Positions 27,859 to 36,632 of a stretch of 64,000 nucleotides of DNA are shown here, piece by piece. The translations under genes were made by a program, and so were the position numbers. Numbering within the stretch: the first letter of the stretch is position 1; each line of letters begins with the position of its first letter. The notes below the pieces were generated by a model. That model saw only the letters and a list, made by a program, of their open reading frames with translations. It searched no databases and was not told the DNA's origin. The stretch comes from Hoyosella subflava DQS3-9A1 (GTDB lineage: Bacteria > Actinomycetota > Actinomycetes > Mycobacteriales > Mycobacteriaceae), in contig NC_015564.1 of NCBI RefSeq assembly GCF_000214175.1, positions 1,054,001-1,118,000 of the forward strand, written 5' to 3'.

Positions 27859-27904
27859 TCCACTCTCCCTCTTCTCGTGTTCTTGTGCGTCTAGGCCTCC
27901 GGTG

Positions 27905-28636
27905 TCAGTCAACTGGCATGACCATGATCGGGTCGGTGGTGCCCTGCGGTGAACCGCCGGCCGGTTCGATCGTCACCGCGAGTTGCGAACCCTCGCCGAT
28001 TCCCCGGGCGAGTACTGCATCTTGTTCGTAATTTTCGATGAGTCCCGGCGAGTGGCTGCCGTCTGGCCCTAGCACCCACAGTTGATACGCGAGATCCTCG
28101 GGAAGCGGCGCGAGATCGTGCGTCACGAATAGGGCTGCTCCGTGGCTATGTGCGACCACCGCGGTGGCAGCGCCGCCACTCTCCATTGTCGTGGTCATCA
28201 TCTGGGCGTCTTCGGCGGTGATCAGCGTGGCGAATTCCTCGTACTGCTGTGCGAGAAGTTGGCGCGCTTCCGTCTCGTCACTTAGACGTTCGTTGACCTG
28301 CCCGAGTTGGATCCCAAGCGCGATAGCGACAACCAGGCTGGCTGCCGCAACGACCGAAGATGCGACTGGTAGCCATGATGTCCGACGTGGCTCAGGCGCA
28401 ATTTCAGGGGGCCGTTGGCGCGTCTGTGCGACCTCGTTCAGAACGCGCTCGCGCAGCTGTTCTGGCGGATCAACCGCGGCAGCGGCGCCGACGCGTGCGG
28501 CGGCTTCACGCAGTTCAGCGACTTCGTTGGCGCACATCGGGCACCGCTTCAGGTGCGCCTCGAAGCGTTCGCGCTCAAAAGCGGGCAAAGCGTTGAGGGC
28601 GTAGGCCCCTGTTAGCGAATGAAAGTCGGTTCTCAC
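27905..28636 (-). CDS. rskA: Anti-sigma-K factor RskA
   Basis: A 243-residue protein starting at a GTG that shares GTGA with the sigK stop. The N-terminal anti-sigma domain has HLKRCPMCANEVAELREAA, the H-x3-C-x2-C zinc-type motif. One membrane segment (ASSVVAAASLVVAIALGI, about residues 95-115) is followed by an extracytoplasmic RskA domain of about 125 residues: AALFVTHDLAPLPEDLAYQL, LWVLGPDGSHSPG, LAVTIEPAGGSPQGT. It holds SigK inactive at the membrane until regulated proteolysis releases it. The overlap with sigK shows tight co-translation. Confidence 0.93.
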   Translation of the reverse strand: MRTDFHSLTGAYALNALPAFERERFEAHLKRCPMCANEVAELREAAARVGAAAAVDPPEQLRERVLNEVAQTRQRPPEIAPEPRRTSWLPVASSVVAAASLVVAIALGIQLGQVNERLSDETEARQLLAQQYEEFATLITAEDAQMMTTTMESGGAATAVVAHSHGAALFVTHDLAPLPEDLAYQLWVLGPDGSHSPGLIENYEQDAVLARGIGEGSQLAVTIEPAGGSPQGTTDPIMVMPVD

Positions 28637-29232
28637 CGCGATACCCCCATGCAATCCCTCAACCGGATAAGCCCATCCCTCATCCGGGTCTTGATAGTCC
28701 CCAGCGGCACCTTCAGCAGTGTCGCGACCTCGGGATAGGTGTATCCCTGGTAGAAAGCGAGCATTACCGATTCGCGCTGCAGTTCCGTCAGCGAGCCGAG
28801 ACATCGCTGTACCTGGCGGCGCTCCATCTTTGCGTCTACTTTCTCGCTGACCTCGTCGAAACTCCGTTGCTCCGACGTGTATGCCGCTTTTCGTTCGCGG
28901 TCCGTCGACGCTTGTGCGGAGCGGACGCGATCTACCGCGCGTCGATGCGCGAGTGTCATCGCCCAAGTCATTGCGCTGCCTCGTTCCGGGTCGAAACGGG
29001 GAGCGGTCCGCCAGAGTTCAACGAGAACGTCCTGCGTGACTTCCTCTGATTGGGCGTGATCGCGCACAATCCGCCGGACCAGTCCAAACACTGACGGAGT
29101 CACGTGGTCGTAGAATTGAGCGAACGCCTCCTCATCGCCCAGGCTCGCTCGCGAGAGAAGTACCTCGGGTGGCTCGGGGGCCCCGTCGTCTCCGGCCGGT
29201 ACGACGGCCCGAACACGCTCATGCTCCGGCAT
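28633..29232 (-). CDS. sigK: ECF RNA polymerase sigma factor SigK
   Basis: A 199-residue ECF sigma factor. Region 2 covers about residues 30-100 (FAQFYDHVTPSVFGLVRRIV, DVLVELWRTAPRFDPERGSA) and region 4 about 135-195 (LTELQRESVMLAFYQGYTYP; VPLGTIKTRMRDGLIRLRD). It matches mycobacterial SigK, which drives mpt70/mpt83. ATG 29232 is preferred because AGGAAGG then has proper spacing; ATG 29241 abuts it. A CAATCC element at 29289-29294 resembles the -35 upstream of the fasciclin gene and may allow autoregulation. The operon order is sigK-rskA-molybdopterin oxidoreductase-fasciclin. Confidence 0.93.
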   Translation of the reverse strand: MPEHERVRAVVPAGDDGAPEPPEVLLSRASLGDEEAFAQFYDHVTPSVFGLVRRIVRDHAQSEEVTQDVLVELWRTAPRFDPERGSAMTWAMTLAHRRAVDRVRSAQASTDRERKAAYTSEQRSFDEVSEKVDAKMERRQVQRCLGSLTELQRESVMLAFYQGYTYPEVATLLKVPLGTIKTRMRDGLIRLRDCMGVSR

Positions 29233-29316
29233 ATCGGACATCCTTCCTGTGCTTTCTCAGCATGGGTGACCGCTCCGCGCTGCGGGAGGGATTGGCCGAA
29301 GTGCGCATAGTGACTG

Positions 29317-29733
29317 TCATGGCGACACAAACTTTGGGCGGGCTACTGGGCGGTCCGCGAGCATGCCCACGCCGAGGAGGGCAAGCGCGCTACCCAAGTG
29401 CAGGATATGGTCCGGTCCGTTGAGAGCCAGGACATTGAGCACCGTTGCACTGATGATTGGCCCAGCCACGCCGACGAGCAGGTAAGTTGCGCCGACTGCT
29501 ACGTTCGCTGCCTTAGCAGTACGGGTTCCGGCTGTGGCGGCCACGATGAGGCCGACACCAACTAGCAGATGAACGATGTTATGCAGGACGTTGACACCGA
29601 AGAGTCCGAGCAGGGCACCTCCTTCCGCGCCAGCGACAGGGAACCCACCCGAAACGGTGAAACCGAGAATGCCTACGGCGAGGTAAATCGTGCCGAACCC
29701 GTATGCGGCAAGTTGGTTCACGCTCCGCGACAT
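29317..29733 (-). CDS. DUF4383 membrane protein
   Basis: A 138-residue protein with four predicted membrane helices (IYLAVGILGFTV, LFGVNVLHNIVHLLVGVGLI, VAVGATYLLVGVAGPII, ILHLGSALALLGVGM). The conserved LFGVNVLHNIVH and DHILHLGSA segments, each with histidines in helices, identify DUF4383, an actinobacterial family of unknown role. It lies 84 bases upstream of sigK on the same strand and may be a separate transcript. Confidence 0.85.
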   Translation of the reverse strand: MSRSVNQLAAYGFGTIYLAVGILGFTVSGGFPVAGAEGGALLGLFGVNVLHNIVHLLVGVGLIVAATAGTRTAKAANVAVGATYLLVGVAGPIISATVLNVLALNGPDHILHLGSALALLGVGMLADRPVARPKFVSP

Positions 29734-29804
29734 CAGTCCTCCCTGGCCCGTATCAGTCAGTCACTGATGTATTCGCGACCGGAGGCACCCAGGATTGGTC
29801 CGAC

Positions 29805-30797
29805 TCACGGCTGGGTCTCGTCAGGATGGCCCCGGCCACGCCGTAGTCGCAGTCCGTCCCGCTCTTCCTCTTCACGCTGACTGTCCCGCTTGATGGTGGC
29901 TTGTGTGTCGCGCGGCTCCAGTCGCACCTGATCCTCGGCCGGAACGCCATTCTGGAGTTGCTTTCCGCGCTGGATTTCACTGTCGAGTTCGGCGCCGAAC
30001 AGGAGCGCGATGTTTGTGATCCACAACCAGAGGAGGAAGACGACAATGCCAGCTAGGGAACCGTATGTTTGGTTGTACGTCGCGAAGTTGGTGACGAAGC
30101 TGCCGAAACCTATTGAGCCCGCTACCCACACGCTGATCGCCACAACTGCCCCAGCGCTGAGCCAGCGAAAGCGGTGCCGCCGCACATTAGGTGTCGCGTA
30201 GTACAGGAGCGCCACCAGCACCATCACGAGGAGGAGGATGAGCGGGAACCGGGCGAAGTTCCACACTTGCAAGGTGGTGTCCCCGAGTCCGACAAGTCCG
30301 CCGACTGCGAAGAGTATCGGGCCGCTTACGACAAGCATCGCGCACACCAGCGCAGCAAACACCAGGACAACTATGGTGACGCCAAGCATGAATGGACGCA
30401 GTTTCCAGAAGGGCCGACCCTCCTCAACACCATGAATGCGGTTCAGTGCCTGGCCGAACCCATTGACGTAAATCGAAGCTGTCCACAGCGCGCCGATGAG
30501 ACCTGCGGCAAAGGCAAGACCTGCCGAGGGGGTAGCTACGACCTGTTCGATCGGTCCTTCCAGCGCTTCAACGACGACTTCTGGTGCAACATCGGCGAGG
30601 AATTCCAGCGCCGCGTCAACCGTTCGCTGGCCCTGACCTAGCAAACCCACGAGCGAGACGAGAGCAAGCAAAGCAGGGAAAAGCGACAGCACGGCATAGA
30701 AAGTGAGCGCGGCCGCGAGATCGACGCAGTCATCACGCAAGAAATTCCGGCCGGTCTTCTTCGCTATGTAGCGCCATGACGCCGTAGTTAGTTGCAT
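29805..30797 (-). CDS. YihY/BrkB family membrane protein
   Basis: A 330-residue protein with six predicted membrane helices. The opening CVDLAAALTFYAVLSLFPAL is the hallmark of YihY/virulence factor BrkB, once misnamed RNase BN. Further segments are GLIGALWTASIYVNGFGQAL, PLILLLVMVLVALLYYATPN and the end GIVVFLLWLWITNIALLFGAELDSE. The charged cytosolic tail of about 55 residues is typical of actinobacterial members. Function is unsettled, possibly transport or envelope integrity. The ATG at 30797 is used; homologues have a somewhat longer N-terminus, so the real start may lie further upstream. Confidence 0.88.
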   Translation of the reverse strand: MQLTTASWRYIAKKTGRNFLRDDCVDLAAALTFYAVLSLFPALLALVSLVGLLGQGQRTVDAALEFLADVAPEVVVEALEGPIEQVVATPSAGLAFAAGLIGALWTASIYVNGFGQALNRIHGVEEGRPFWKLRPFMLGVTIVVLVFAALVCAMLVVSGPILFAVGGLVGLGDTTLQVWNFARFPLILLLVMVLVALLYYATPNVRRHRFRWLSAGAVVAISVWVAGSIGFGSFVTNFATYNQTYGSLAGIVVFLLWLWITNIALLFGAELDSEIQRGKQLQNGVPAEDQVRLEPRDTQATIKRDSQREEEERDGLRLRRGRGHPDETQP

Positions 30798-30960
30798 CGA
30801 CGAACCTGGCTTTTCAGTTGGGTCAGGGCCGTCCGGATATCCGTCGGACGCACTGATTCCACAGTAGCTGGATGTGGCGGGGGATACCCAGATCGCGGGT
30901 CTAAAAACCGGGATGCCGGGTATCAAGCACCTTGAGCGACGATGGGATGGCGGTGGGAGC

Positions 30961-31401
30961 ATGACTGGGCAGTGTTTGGGGCGGCGACCGGATCCGTCGC
31001 GCGGGGCACGCTTCGCGGCGTGGAGTGTCTGCGTGGCGGCACTTGCGAGCGCCTGTAGTGACGGCAAGGCTGAGCTTGGTGGCCCGGCGCCGTCGGGGGT
31101 CACTGGAATCCCAGTCCCGGAGCATGCCGAGAACACTGCGATAACTGTGTGGACGTTGCCTGAAGCCGATTACGAAGATCTGATCGGGTGGTTCGACAAA
31201 CACTTGCCCGCGGGGGAGAGATTGAATGATCTCGAGTACTGCGTCAAGCAAGAACTAGCCACCATGACGGCGTGGCATTGGTGGGAAGCCGCGGCGGAAG
31301 AAGGCTCACCCCGCGAATGGCTGAGCGTCATCCTTTTCGATGAAGAGCCGGCACGGGTGGAGATTTCCCAGACCGACGACGGTGATCCGCGGTGCAAATG
31401 A
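30961..31401 (+). CDS. Putative lipoprotein, unknown function
   Basis: A 146-residue protein. The ATG at 30961 follows GGTGGGAG. The signal MTGQCLGRRPDPSRGARFAA ... ALASAC ends in a lipobox near residue 35. The mature part has a short alpha/beta domain, IPVPEHAENTAITVWTLPEA, then DLIGWFDKHLPAGERLND, and WHWWEAAAEEGSPREWLSVI, with two cysteines. It resembles other small actinobacterial lipoproteins without assigned function and stands alone, diverging from the YihY gene. Confidence 0.65.
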   Translation: MTGQCLGRRPDPSRGARFAAWSVCVAALASACSDGKAELGGPAPSGVTGIPVPEHAENTAITVWTLPEADYEDLIGWFDKHLPAGERLNDLEYCVKQELATMTAWHWWEAAAEEGSPREWLSVILFDEEPARVEISQTDDGDPRCK

Positions 31402-31435
31402 AACTCAAGCGAAACGCGGAAACGTCGCACGCTGC

Positions 31436-32248
31436 CTAGTGCTTCTCCTTGTCGCGACGCGCGTCGGTATCGTCCGCCGACGGGTCGGCAAGATCGAACT
31501 TTCCGGCCAGCGCCTGCTCCACGGCGATCTTGGCTCGTACGGCTGGTTGCCGAAATCGCTTCTCCCGGGCTTCTGCCCGGGCTTGTTTGCGCGATTCTGG
31601 TCGGTAAAACCAACGAGCCCATGGTGCTGCCGGGCGACTGAGCCTGATAGCACCGACGAGTAGGAGTGGGGGCAGGAACAGGCCGAAGAGCCCACTCCAC
31701 ACTTTCCCCTTGAGCAACGTCACGGCAGCGAGTCCGTATTGAACGGCTAACACACTGATCGAAATCGCGAGGACAGCCGCCGTGCGTTGCTCGTCGTACC
31801 TCGCGAAGTCGCCCGAGAGACCTAGCGGATGGATCCCGAGCACGAACAGGACGGTGATCGCGAAAGCCACGAAGACCGCGTCGATGCTTTCGCGTCCCTC
31901 TTGCGTCCAGTAGTCATCGCGGAGGTGGAGAAGCATCGCGAATTCGTCAAGGACGAGCGCAGCACCGATACCGAAGAGAGCGGCGAGGATGTTGTCCGTG
32001 ACGGACGTGTCGTAGCTCGCGGATGCGATTAGCAAGAATCCGGAGATGAGCATCATCACGAGGCCGAACACCGAGTGGTGGATGTGCAGCCCGCCTGGTG
32101 TCACGTTGCCGGGCCACCATGACACCTGCGCGCGGATCATCCTGGTGCTGAAGCGGATAAACAAGAACGTCAGCGCGAACGCCACCATTAGGAAGAACAG
32201 CGGCAATCGGCCGCTATCGACGATTCTCTCGGTGAACCAATCAGCCAT
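31436..32248 (-). CDS. Multi-span membrane protein with GGLHIHH motif
   Basis: A 270-residue protein with about six membrane helices (LPLFFLMVAFALTFLFIRFS; SVFGLVMMLISGFLLIASAS; FGIGAALVLDEFAMLLHLRD; IDAVFVAFAITVLFVLGIHP; TAAVLAISISVLAVQYGLAA; GLFGLFLPPLLLVGAIRL). The conserved core is WWPGNVTPGGLHIHH between helices 1 and 2, plus DEFAMLLHLRDDYW, giving several membrane-surface histidines and acids that could bind metal. The C-terminal tail is basic. A start at 32248 resembles homologues; ATG 32302 with AAGG upstream is possible. Function is not known. Confidence 0.75.
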   Translation of the reverse strand: MADWFTERIVDSGRLPLFFLMVAFALTFLFIRFSTRMIRAQVSWWPGNVTPGGLHIHHSVFGLVMMLISGFLLIASASYDTSVTDNILAALFGIGAALVLDEFAMLLHLRDDYWTQEGRESIDAVFVAFAITVLFVLGIHPLGLSGDFARYDEQRTAAVLAISISVLAVQYGLAAVTLLKGKVWSGLFGLFLPPLLLVGAIRLSRPAAPWARWFYRPESRKQARAEAREKRFRQPAVRAKIAVEQALAGKFDLADPSADDTDARRDKEKH

Positions 32249-32503
32249 CGAAGACCGCGACCTCTCCAGAGCGAGCCGATCGCCCGACACGGGCCCGGCC
32301 ATGCGACCTTAAGCCAGGAGTCGTGGTCGTCGGCTCGCAACGCATCCCAGTCCGGTAACGATAACGCTGTTCAGCCTCCCGGCGGGCACCGAGATCAAAC
32401 GAGGCGAACCGTTCATTTCAGACGCAGATGCAGTGCCGTGCGAGTAAGATCACATTCATTTCATTCAGCTGCTGCTGGCGGGCTGGCAACGGATGGAGGC
32501 GTG

Positions 32504-33145
32504 ATGATCGCACGAACCCCACGACAGATTGCCGCAGCTTTCGGCTGCGCGCTCGGCCTGGCACTCACAGCGTGTACGACCGTCGTCGAGGACGAACCCG
32601 CGACGGAGCCCGGCACGAACGGCGAGCAGACCGAAGCGCAACCAAGTCCAGAGACTACAGACGCGCAAGCGACGACCCCGGTTGAAGAGACTCCAGCGGG
32701 TCCTGCCCACGGTGACAGGTGCCTGACAGACGAACTGGACGTCGAGATTGGTGGCCAGGATGGTGCGGCTGGCTCGACAACGTACACATTCGTATTTACG
32801 AATACGGGCGATCGCACGTGTGTGATGCACGGGTTCCCGGGTGTCTCCTACGTGACGGGGGAGGGCGGCTCGCAGATAGGACAGGCCGCCGAGCGCAGCG
32901 GTGACGCCGGCGAGGCTGTTGACCTTGCGCCCGGAGCGCAGGCTTCGTCTGAAGTCGAGGCGGTAGACGTTACCAACTACCCAGATGATGTGTGCGACCA
33001 GACTGAGGTTGCTGGTTTCCGGATCTACCCACCGAATGACTTCGACTACCTCTTTGTCGCGAATGAAACCACTGCGTGCGCCAACGCCACCTCGGACGCG
33101 CATCAACTCGATGTCAGCGCCGTCGTGGCCGGCGCCGGTGAATAA
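32504..33145 (+). CDS. DUF4232 lipoprotein, copy 1
   Basis: A 213-residue protein starting after GGAGG. MIARTPRQIAAAFGCALGLA ends LTAC, a lipobox. A 45-residue threonine/proline/glutamate linker precedes the DUF4232 domain (about 75-213): LDVEIGGQDGAAGSTTYTFV, CVMHGFPGVSYVTGEGGSQI, APGAQASSEVEAVDVTNYPD and FRIYPPNDFDYLFVANETTA. DUF4232 proteins are surface beta-sandwiches of unknown role. A close paralogue follows 16 bases after the stop, so the two form an operon from tandem duplication. Confidence 0.85.
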   Translation: MIARTPRQIAAAFGCALGLALTACTTVVEDEPATEPGTNGEQTEAQPSPETTDAQATTPVEETPAGPAHGDRCLTDELDVEIGGQDGAAGSTTYTFVFTNTGDRTCVMHGFPGVSYVTGEGGSQIGQAAERSGDAGEAVDLAPGAQASSEVEAVDVTNYPDDVCDQTEVAGFRIYPPNDFDYLFVANETTACANATSDAHQLDVSAVVAGAGE

Positions 33146-33161
33146 CAACGGAGGTCGCGAA

Positions 33162-33728
33162 ATGACGCGGAGAACGCAAACGACTCACGCAAGTTATGGC
33201 GCGGCCGCAGTGCTGCTCGCTGCTACTGCGCTCACTGGATGCGGCGTGGAGCAAGCGTCCGAGGGACTAGACCTGGTGAGCTCGTCGCAGTCACTAGCAG
33301 GATGCACGACAGGCGAGCTCGAGTTAAGCCTCGGCGAACCACAGGGCGCAGCGGGTTCAACTGTCTATGATCTTATATTCACCAACATCGGGGAGGAGGC
33401 CTGCGCACTCCAGGGCTTCCCGGGAGTGTCGTACGTGACAGGGCCCGACGGCTCTCAAATAGGTCGCGCAGCCGAGCGCAGCGGGTCGACAGGCGGTTCG
33501 GTTTCGCTCGACCCCGAAGGTCAAGCCTCCGCCAGGATCCGCGCGGTCGATGTCGAGAACTATCCGTCGGATGTGTGTGACCCGATGGAGGTGGCCGGCT
33601 TCCGCGTCTATCCACCCAACGATTATGACTCTCTCTATGTCGCAAACAGCGCCACCGCATGCGCCAACGTCAACAGCGATGCGCACCAACTCGACGTCAC
33701 GACGATCGTGCCAGGAGTTCAGGAGTAG
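33162..33728 (+). CDS. DUF4232 lipoprotein, copy 2
   Basis: A 188-residue protein with GGAGG upstream of the ATG. The signal MTRRTQTTHASYGAAAVLLA ends ATALTGC, a strong lipobox. The DUF4232 domain keeps the same blocks as its neighbour: LELSLGEPQGAAGSTVYDLI, CALQGFPGVSYVTGPDGSQI, AERSG, VENYPSDVCDPMEVAGFRVY and SDAHQLDVTTIVPG. It lacks the long linker of copy 1. The duplication appears fairly recent because long stretches remain near-identical. Confidence 0.85.
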   Translation: MTRRTQTTHASYGAAAVLLAATALTGCGVEQASEGLDLVSSSQSLAGCTTGELELSLGEPQGAAGSTVYDLIFTNIGEEACALQGFPGVSYVTGPDGSQIGRAAERSGSTGGSVSLDPEGQASARIRAVDVENYPSDVCDPMEVAGFRVYPPNDYDSLYVANSATACANVNSDAHQLDVTTIVPGVQE

Positions 33729-33928
33729 GTGAACCAACATTGCCGGATGGGGCGGTAACCCGGATGGGCGGTAACAGAGTGCAAGGCTCGGAACCCGCGC
33801 CCTGCGACGGTTTCACGCTGGGGTCGATCTGCATTCCCGCGTTCTTAGGGCCGTGAGGGTTAGTAGCTCGGCTGCGGTCAGCGTCCCGACAGGCTGCTCG
33901 GCCCGGCGCGTTCACGGGCCCGATTCAC

Positions 33929-33961
33929 ACTTCCGACACGCTTGATTCATGTGTCGGAAGT
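33929..33961. terminator. Hairpin between DUF4232 pair and tRNA-Arg
   Basis: A perfect 11-bp stem, ACTTCCGACAC (33929-33939) with its complement at 33951-33961, and an 11-base loop. It lies 17 bases past the 3' end of tRNA-Arg on the minus strand and about 200 bases after the DUF4232 genes, so it most likely ends the tRNA transcript. Confidence 0.6.
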
Positions 33962-33978
33962 CCCCTTCGGAAACTAGG

Positions 33979-34052
33979 TGCCCCCGGCAGGACTCGAACC
34001 TGCGACCTAGGGATTAGAAGGCCCTTGCTCTATCCACCTGAGCTACGGAGGC
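33979..34052 (-). tRNA. tRNA-Arg (anticodon TCT)
   Basis: A 74-nt cloverleaf. Acceptor GCCTCCG pairs with CGGGGGC (one G-U), the anticodon loop is CTTCTAA with TCT, and the T loop is GGTTCGAGTCC. The discriminator is A, and CCA is not encoded. Confidence 0.97.
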
Positions 34053-34499
34053 GTGACACGTCACCCGCGACGCCTGAGAGTGTAGCGGAGTGAGCACGGC
34101 GGGCGGTGTGCCGAGCGTCGTTGTGTGCCGACGCGTCGCGTGTGGGCCTTGGTGAACTTCGCGACGTCACCCGTGGTGCTGAGAGTGCCGAAACTTGATG
34201 CCGTCATACCGGAGACACGGCCCGCGCTGTCCTGATCGGACGTCGTGATATCGAGTTGGATGGCTACGAATTCCCCGACCGCTGTCCCCGGGCGGGCAGT
34301 GCTATACACAACGTTAGTCTGACTGTTCCTCAAGTTCGGAACCGGCTACGCGTGCCTCAGTGGTTGGTTCCGACGCTGACGTGGTCCCGGCGTCTGAGTC
34401 AGCTTCGCTATCCGCCGCATCGTGGATATTGTGACCTACGTCCTTCGCCATCGATCCGCGGTTCGCGCTGGCAGTCGGTCTCCCCGTACCCTGTCTGCC
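34053..34499. other. 447-bp intergenic region before the CtaG/CopD gene
   Basis: No gene is supported. A 90-codon frame on the minus strand (34061-34333) ends in an arginine-rich run and has no ribosome site. No hairpin or repeat stands out. The promoter of the following membrane-protein gene should lie here but no clear element was seen. Confidence 0.4.
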
Positions 34500-36572
34500 A
34501 TGGCGAACGCTGAATCTGCGGCTATGTCGGCCGGGTCGCTCGACAGTGCTGAGAGCGAGACTCCGGATCAGCCGATCGACGGGCAGTCCCGGTTGGGTCT
34601 CGCAGCAGTGGCGGGGATGGCGGCCTTGATTGCTGCGCTCGTCGCAGCTGGGTTGGCGAGCTTGTCGGCAACCGACGCGCTGGTCCTCCTCGGCATTCCT
34701 GATCCGGGTGTTGCCACTCGTTATGGGCTGCCTGCCGTGCAGTCAGTGGGGTATGTGGCCGCAGTAGTGGCCATTGGATGCGCTTTGCTGGCGGCCTTCC
34801 TAGTGCCGCCGCAGTCCAGCGGGGTGCTTGATGTTGGCGGTTATCGCGCGATGCGCGTGTGCGGCGGTGCCGCGGCGATCTGGGCGGCATGCGCGTTTCT
34901 CATGGTTCCGCTGACATTGTCCGACGTTTCGGGGGCGGGATTCCTTGAGGCCGTCAGACCCGAGAACCTGTGGCCAAGCCTTCCGCGCGTCGACACGGCG
35001 CTCGCGTGGGCCTGGACCGGCGTGTTCGCTGCCGCGCTGGCAATGTTGTCGCGCGCTGTGCTGCGCTGGTCGTGGACCCCCGCCCTGCTCGCGTTGTCGT
35101 TGTTCACGCTGATGCCACTGGTACTGACGGGCCATTCAGCGTCGGGCGGCAGCCACGACGTAGCAACGAACAGTTTGTTCTGGCACATCGTGGGCGCATC
35201 GCTCTGGATGGGCGGGCTATTCGCGGTGCTCATGCATGCGTGGCACGGGGGCGAACATCGTGCGCTCGTGGTGCGGCGCTATTCGCTGCTCGCCGGGATT
35301 TCTTTCGCAGCCGTTGGGCTGAGCGGAATTGTCAATGCGTTTGTCCGCATCGAGCTAGGCGATCTTCTAAGCGACGCATACGGCAGGATCGTGCTGGTTA
35401 AAGCGGTTGCGCTGGTTGTACTCGGTGTTTTCGGCTGGACCCAGCGCCGACGCGTAGTGGGCGTCCTTCATCGCGATGGTCGCGCGCGAACCCCGTTTGT
35501 CACACTCGCCATCGCCGAGTTCTTCATTCTCGCGGCAACGTTCGGGCTTGCGGTGGCCCTTGGCCGAACGCCGCCCCCCGCTCCGTCCTCCGTCCCGACG
35601 CTGATGGAGGTAGAACTTGGCTACAACCTGGAAGGTTCGCCGACTTTCGCGCGACTGATGCTTGACTGGCGTTTCGACCTCATTTTCGGGACGCTCGCGA
35701 TAGTCCTCGCAGTTTTATACGCATTCGGGGTCCGGAAGCTGAATGCGCGGGGTGACGCGTGGCCAATCGGACGCACGATTGCGTGGCTGTCCGGCTGTGT
35801 TGTTCTTCTTATCGCGACCTCGTCTGGGATCGCGCGTTATGCGCCGGCAATGTTCAGCGTTCATATGGGCTCCCACATGCTGCTGTCAATGCTGGTTCCG
35901 GTACTGCTGGTGCTTGGTGGCCCCGTCACTCTGGCGCTTCGTGCGCTAAAGCCAGCAGGCAAGGGGAGCGTCCCAGGGCCGCGGGAGTGGATTCTCGCTG
36001 CAGTCAACAGCCCGGTTTCGAGATTCCTCACCCAGCCCGTGATCGCCGCGATCCTCTTCGTTGCGGGCTTCTACGGTCTGTACTTTGGCGGCATTTTTGA
36101 CGCTTACGTGGGCAGCCATGCGGCACACATCCTGATGAATCTGCATTTCCTCCTGAGCGGTTACCTTTTCTATTGGGTGGTGATCGGTGTGGACCAGTCG
36201 CCACATCCGATGCAGCCGCTCGCAAAGCTCGGTGTGCTCTGGGCGACGCTGCCGTTCCATGCGTTCTTCGGTATTGCACTGATGAATATGGAGACCGTCA
36301 TGGGTGGCTGGTTCTACCAGCAACTCAACTTGCCGTGGGTCCCTGACCTTTTAGCGGACCAGCGAGTTGGTGGCGGTCTGGCTTGGGGTACCGGTGAAAT
36401 GCCGCTGATCATCGTCATGCTCGCACTACTTGTGCAGTGGTCGCGTACTGACCGGCGATTTGCGCGTCGAATGGACCGTGTGGCGGACAAGGATGACGAC
36501 GCGGCGCTCGCGGCCTACAACGCGATGTTCGCCGAGTTGGCCCGCAAGGAGGCGGAGCGGCAGGGCAGGTAG
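34500..36572 (+). CDS. CopD/CtaG fusion membrane protein (copper/cytochrome oxidase assembly)
   Basis: A 690-residue protein with about 14-16 membrane helices. The N-terminal half holds a CopD domain (about residues 195-365: NSLFWHIVGASLWMGGLFAV, RYSLLAGISFAAVGLSGIVN). The C-terminal half is a caa3-type CtaG domain (about 390-670: FSVHMGSHMLLSMLVPVLLV, HAAHILMNLHFLLSGYLFYW, LPFHAFFGIALMN), with conserved histidines and methionines for copper. It probably moves or inserts copper for cytochrome oxidase, and matches the fused actinobacterial form (M. tuberculosis Rv0102 type). The ATG at 34500 gives a credible cytosolic start but no strong ribosome site is visible. Confidence 0.88.
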   Translation: MANAESAAMSAGSLDSAESETPDQPIDGQSRLGLAAVAGMAALIAALVAAGLASLSATDALVLLGIPDPGVATRYGLPAVQSVGYVAAVVAIGCALLAAFLVPPQSSGVLDVGGYRAMRVCGGAAAIWAACAFLMVPLTLSDVSGAGFLEAVRPENLWPSLPRVDTALAWAWTGVFAAALAMLSRAVLRWSWTPALLALSLFTLMPLVLTGHSASGGSHDVATNSLFWHIVGASLWMGGLFAVLMHAWHGGEHRALVVRRYSLLAGISFAAVGLSGIVNAFVRIELGDLLSDAYGRIVLVKAVALVVLGVFGWTQRRRVVGVLHRDGRARTPFVTLAIAEFFILAATFGLAVALGRTPPPAPSSVPTLMEVELGYNLEGSPTFARLMLDWRFDLIFGTLAIVLAVLYAFGVRKLNARGDAWPIGRTIAWLSGCVVLLIATSSGIARYAPAMFSVHMGSHMLLSMLVPVLLVLGGPVTLALRALKPAGKGSVPGPREWILAAVNSPVSRFLTQPVIAAILFVAGFYGLYFGGIFDAYVGSHAAHILMNLHFLLSGYLFYWVVIGVDQSPHPMQPLAKLGVLWATLPFHAFFGIALMNMETVMGGWFYQQLNLPWVPDLLADQRVGGGLAWGTGEMPLIIVMLALLVQWSRTDRRFARRMDRVADKDDDAALAAYNAMFAELARKEAERQGR

Positions 36573-36632
36573 CCCCGCGTCCTAACACATGCCCCTGACA
36601 AAGTCCGGTCGCAATACGAACGAATTCACCGG

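Noticed and set aside
34061-34333. 90-codon frame upstream of the CtaG/CopD gene
   Set aside because: No ribosome site, arginine-rich low-complexity end, and no recognisable family; treated as chance.
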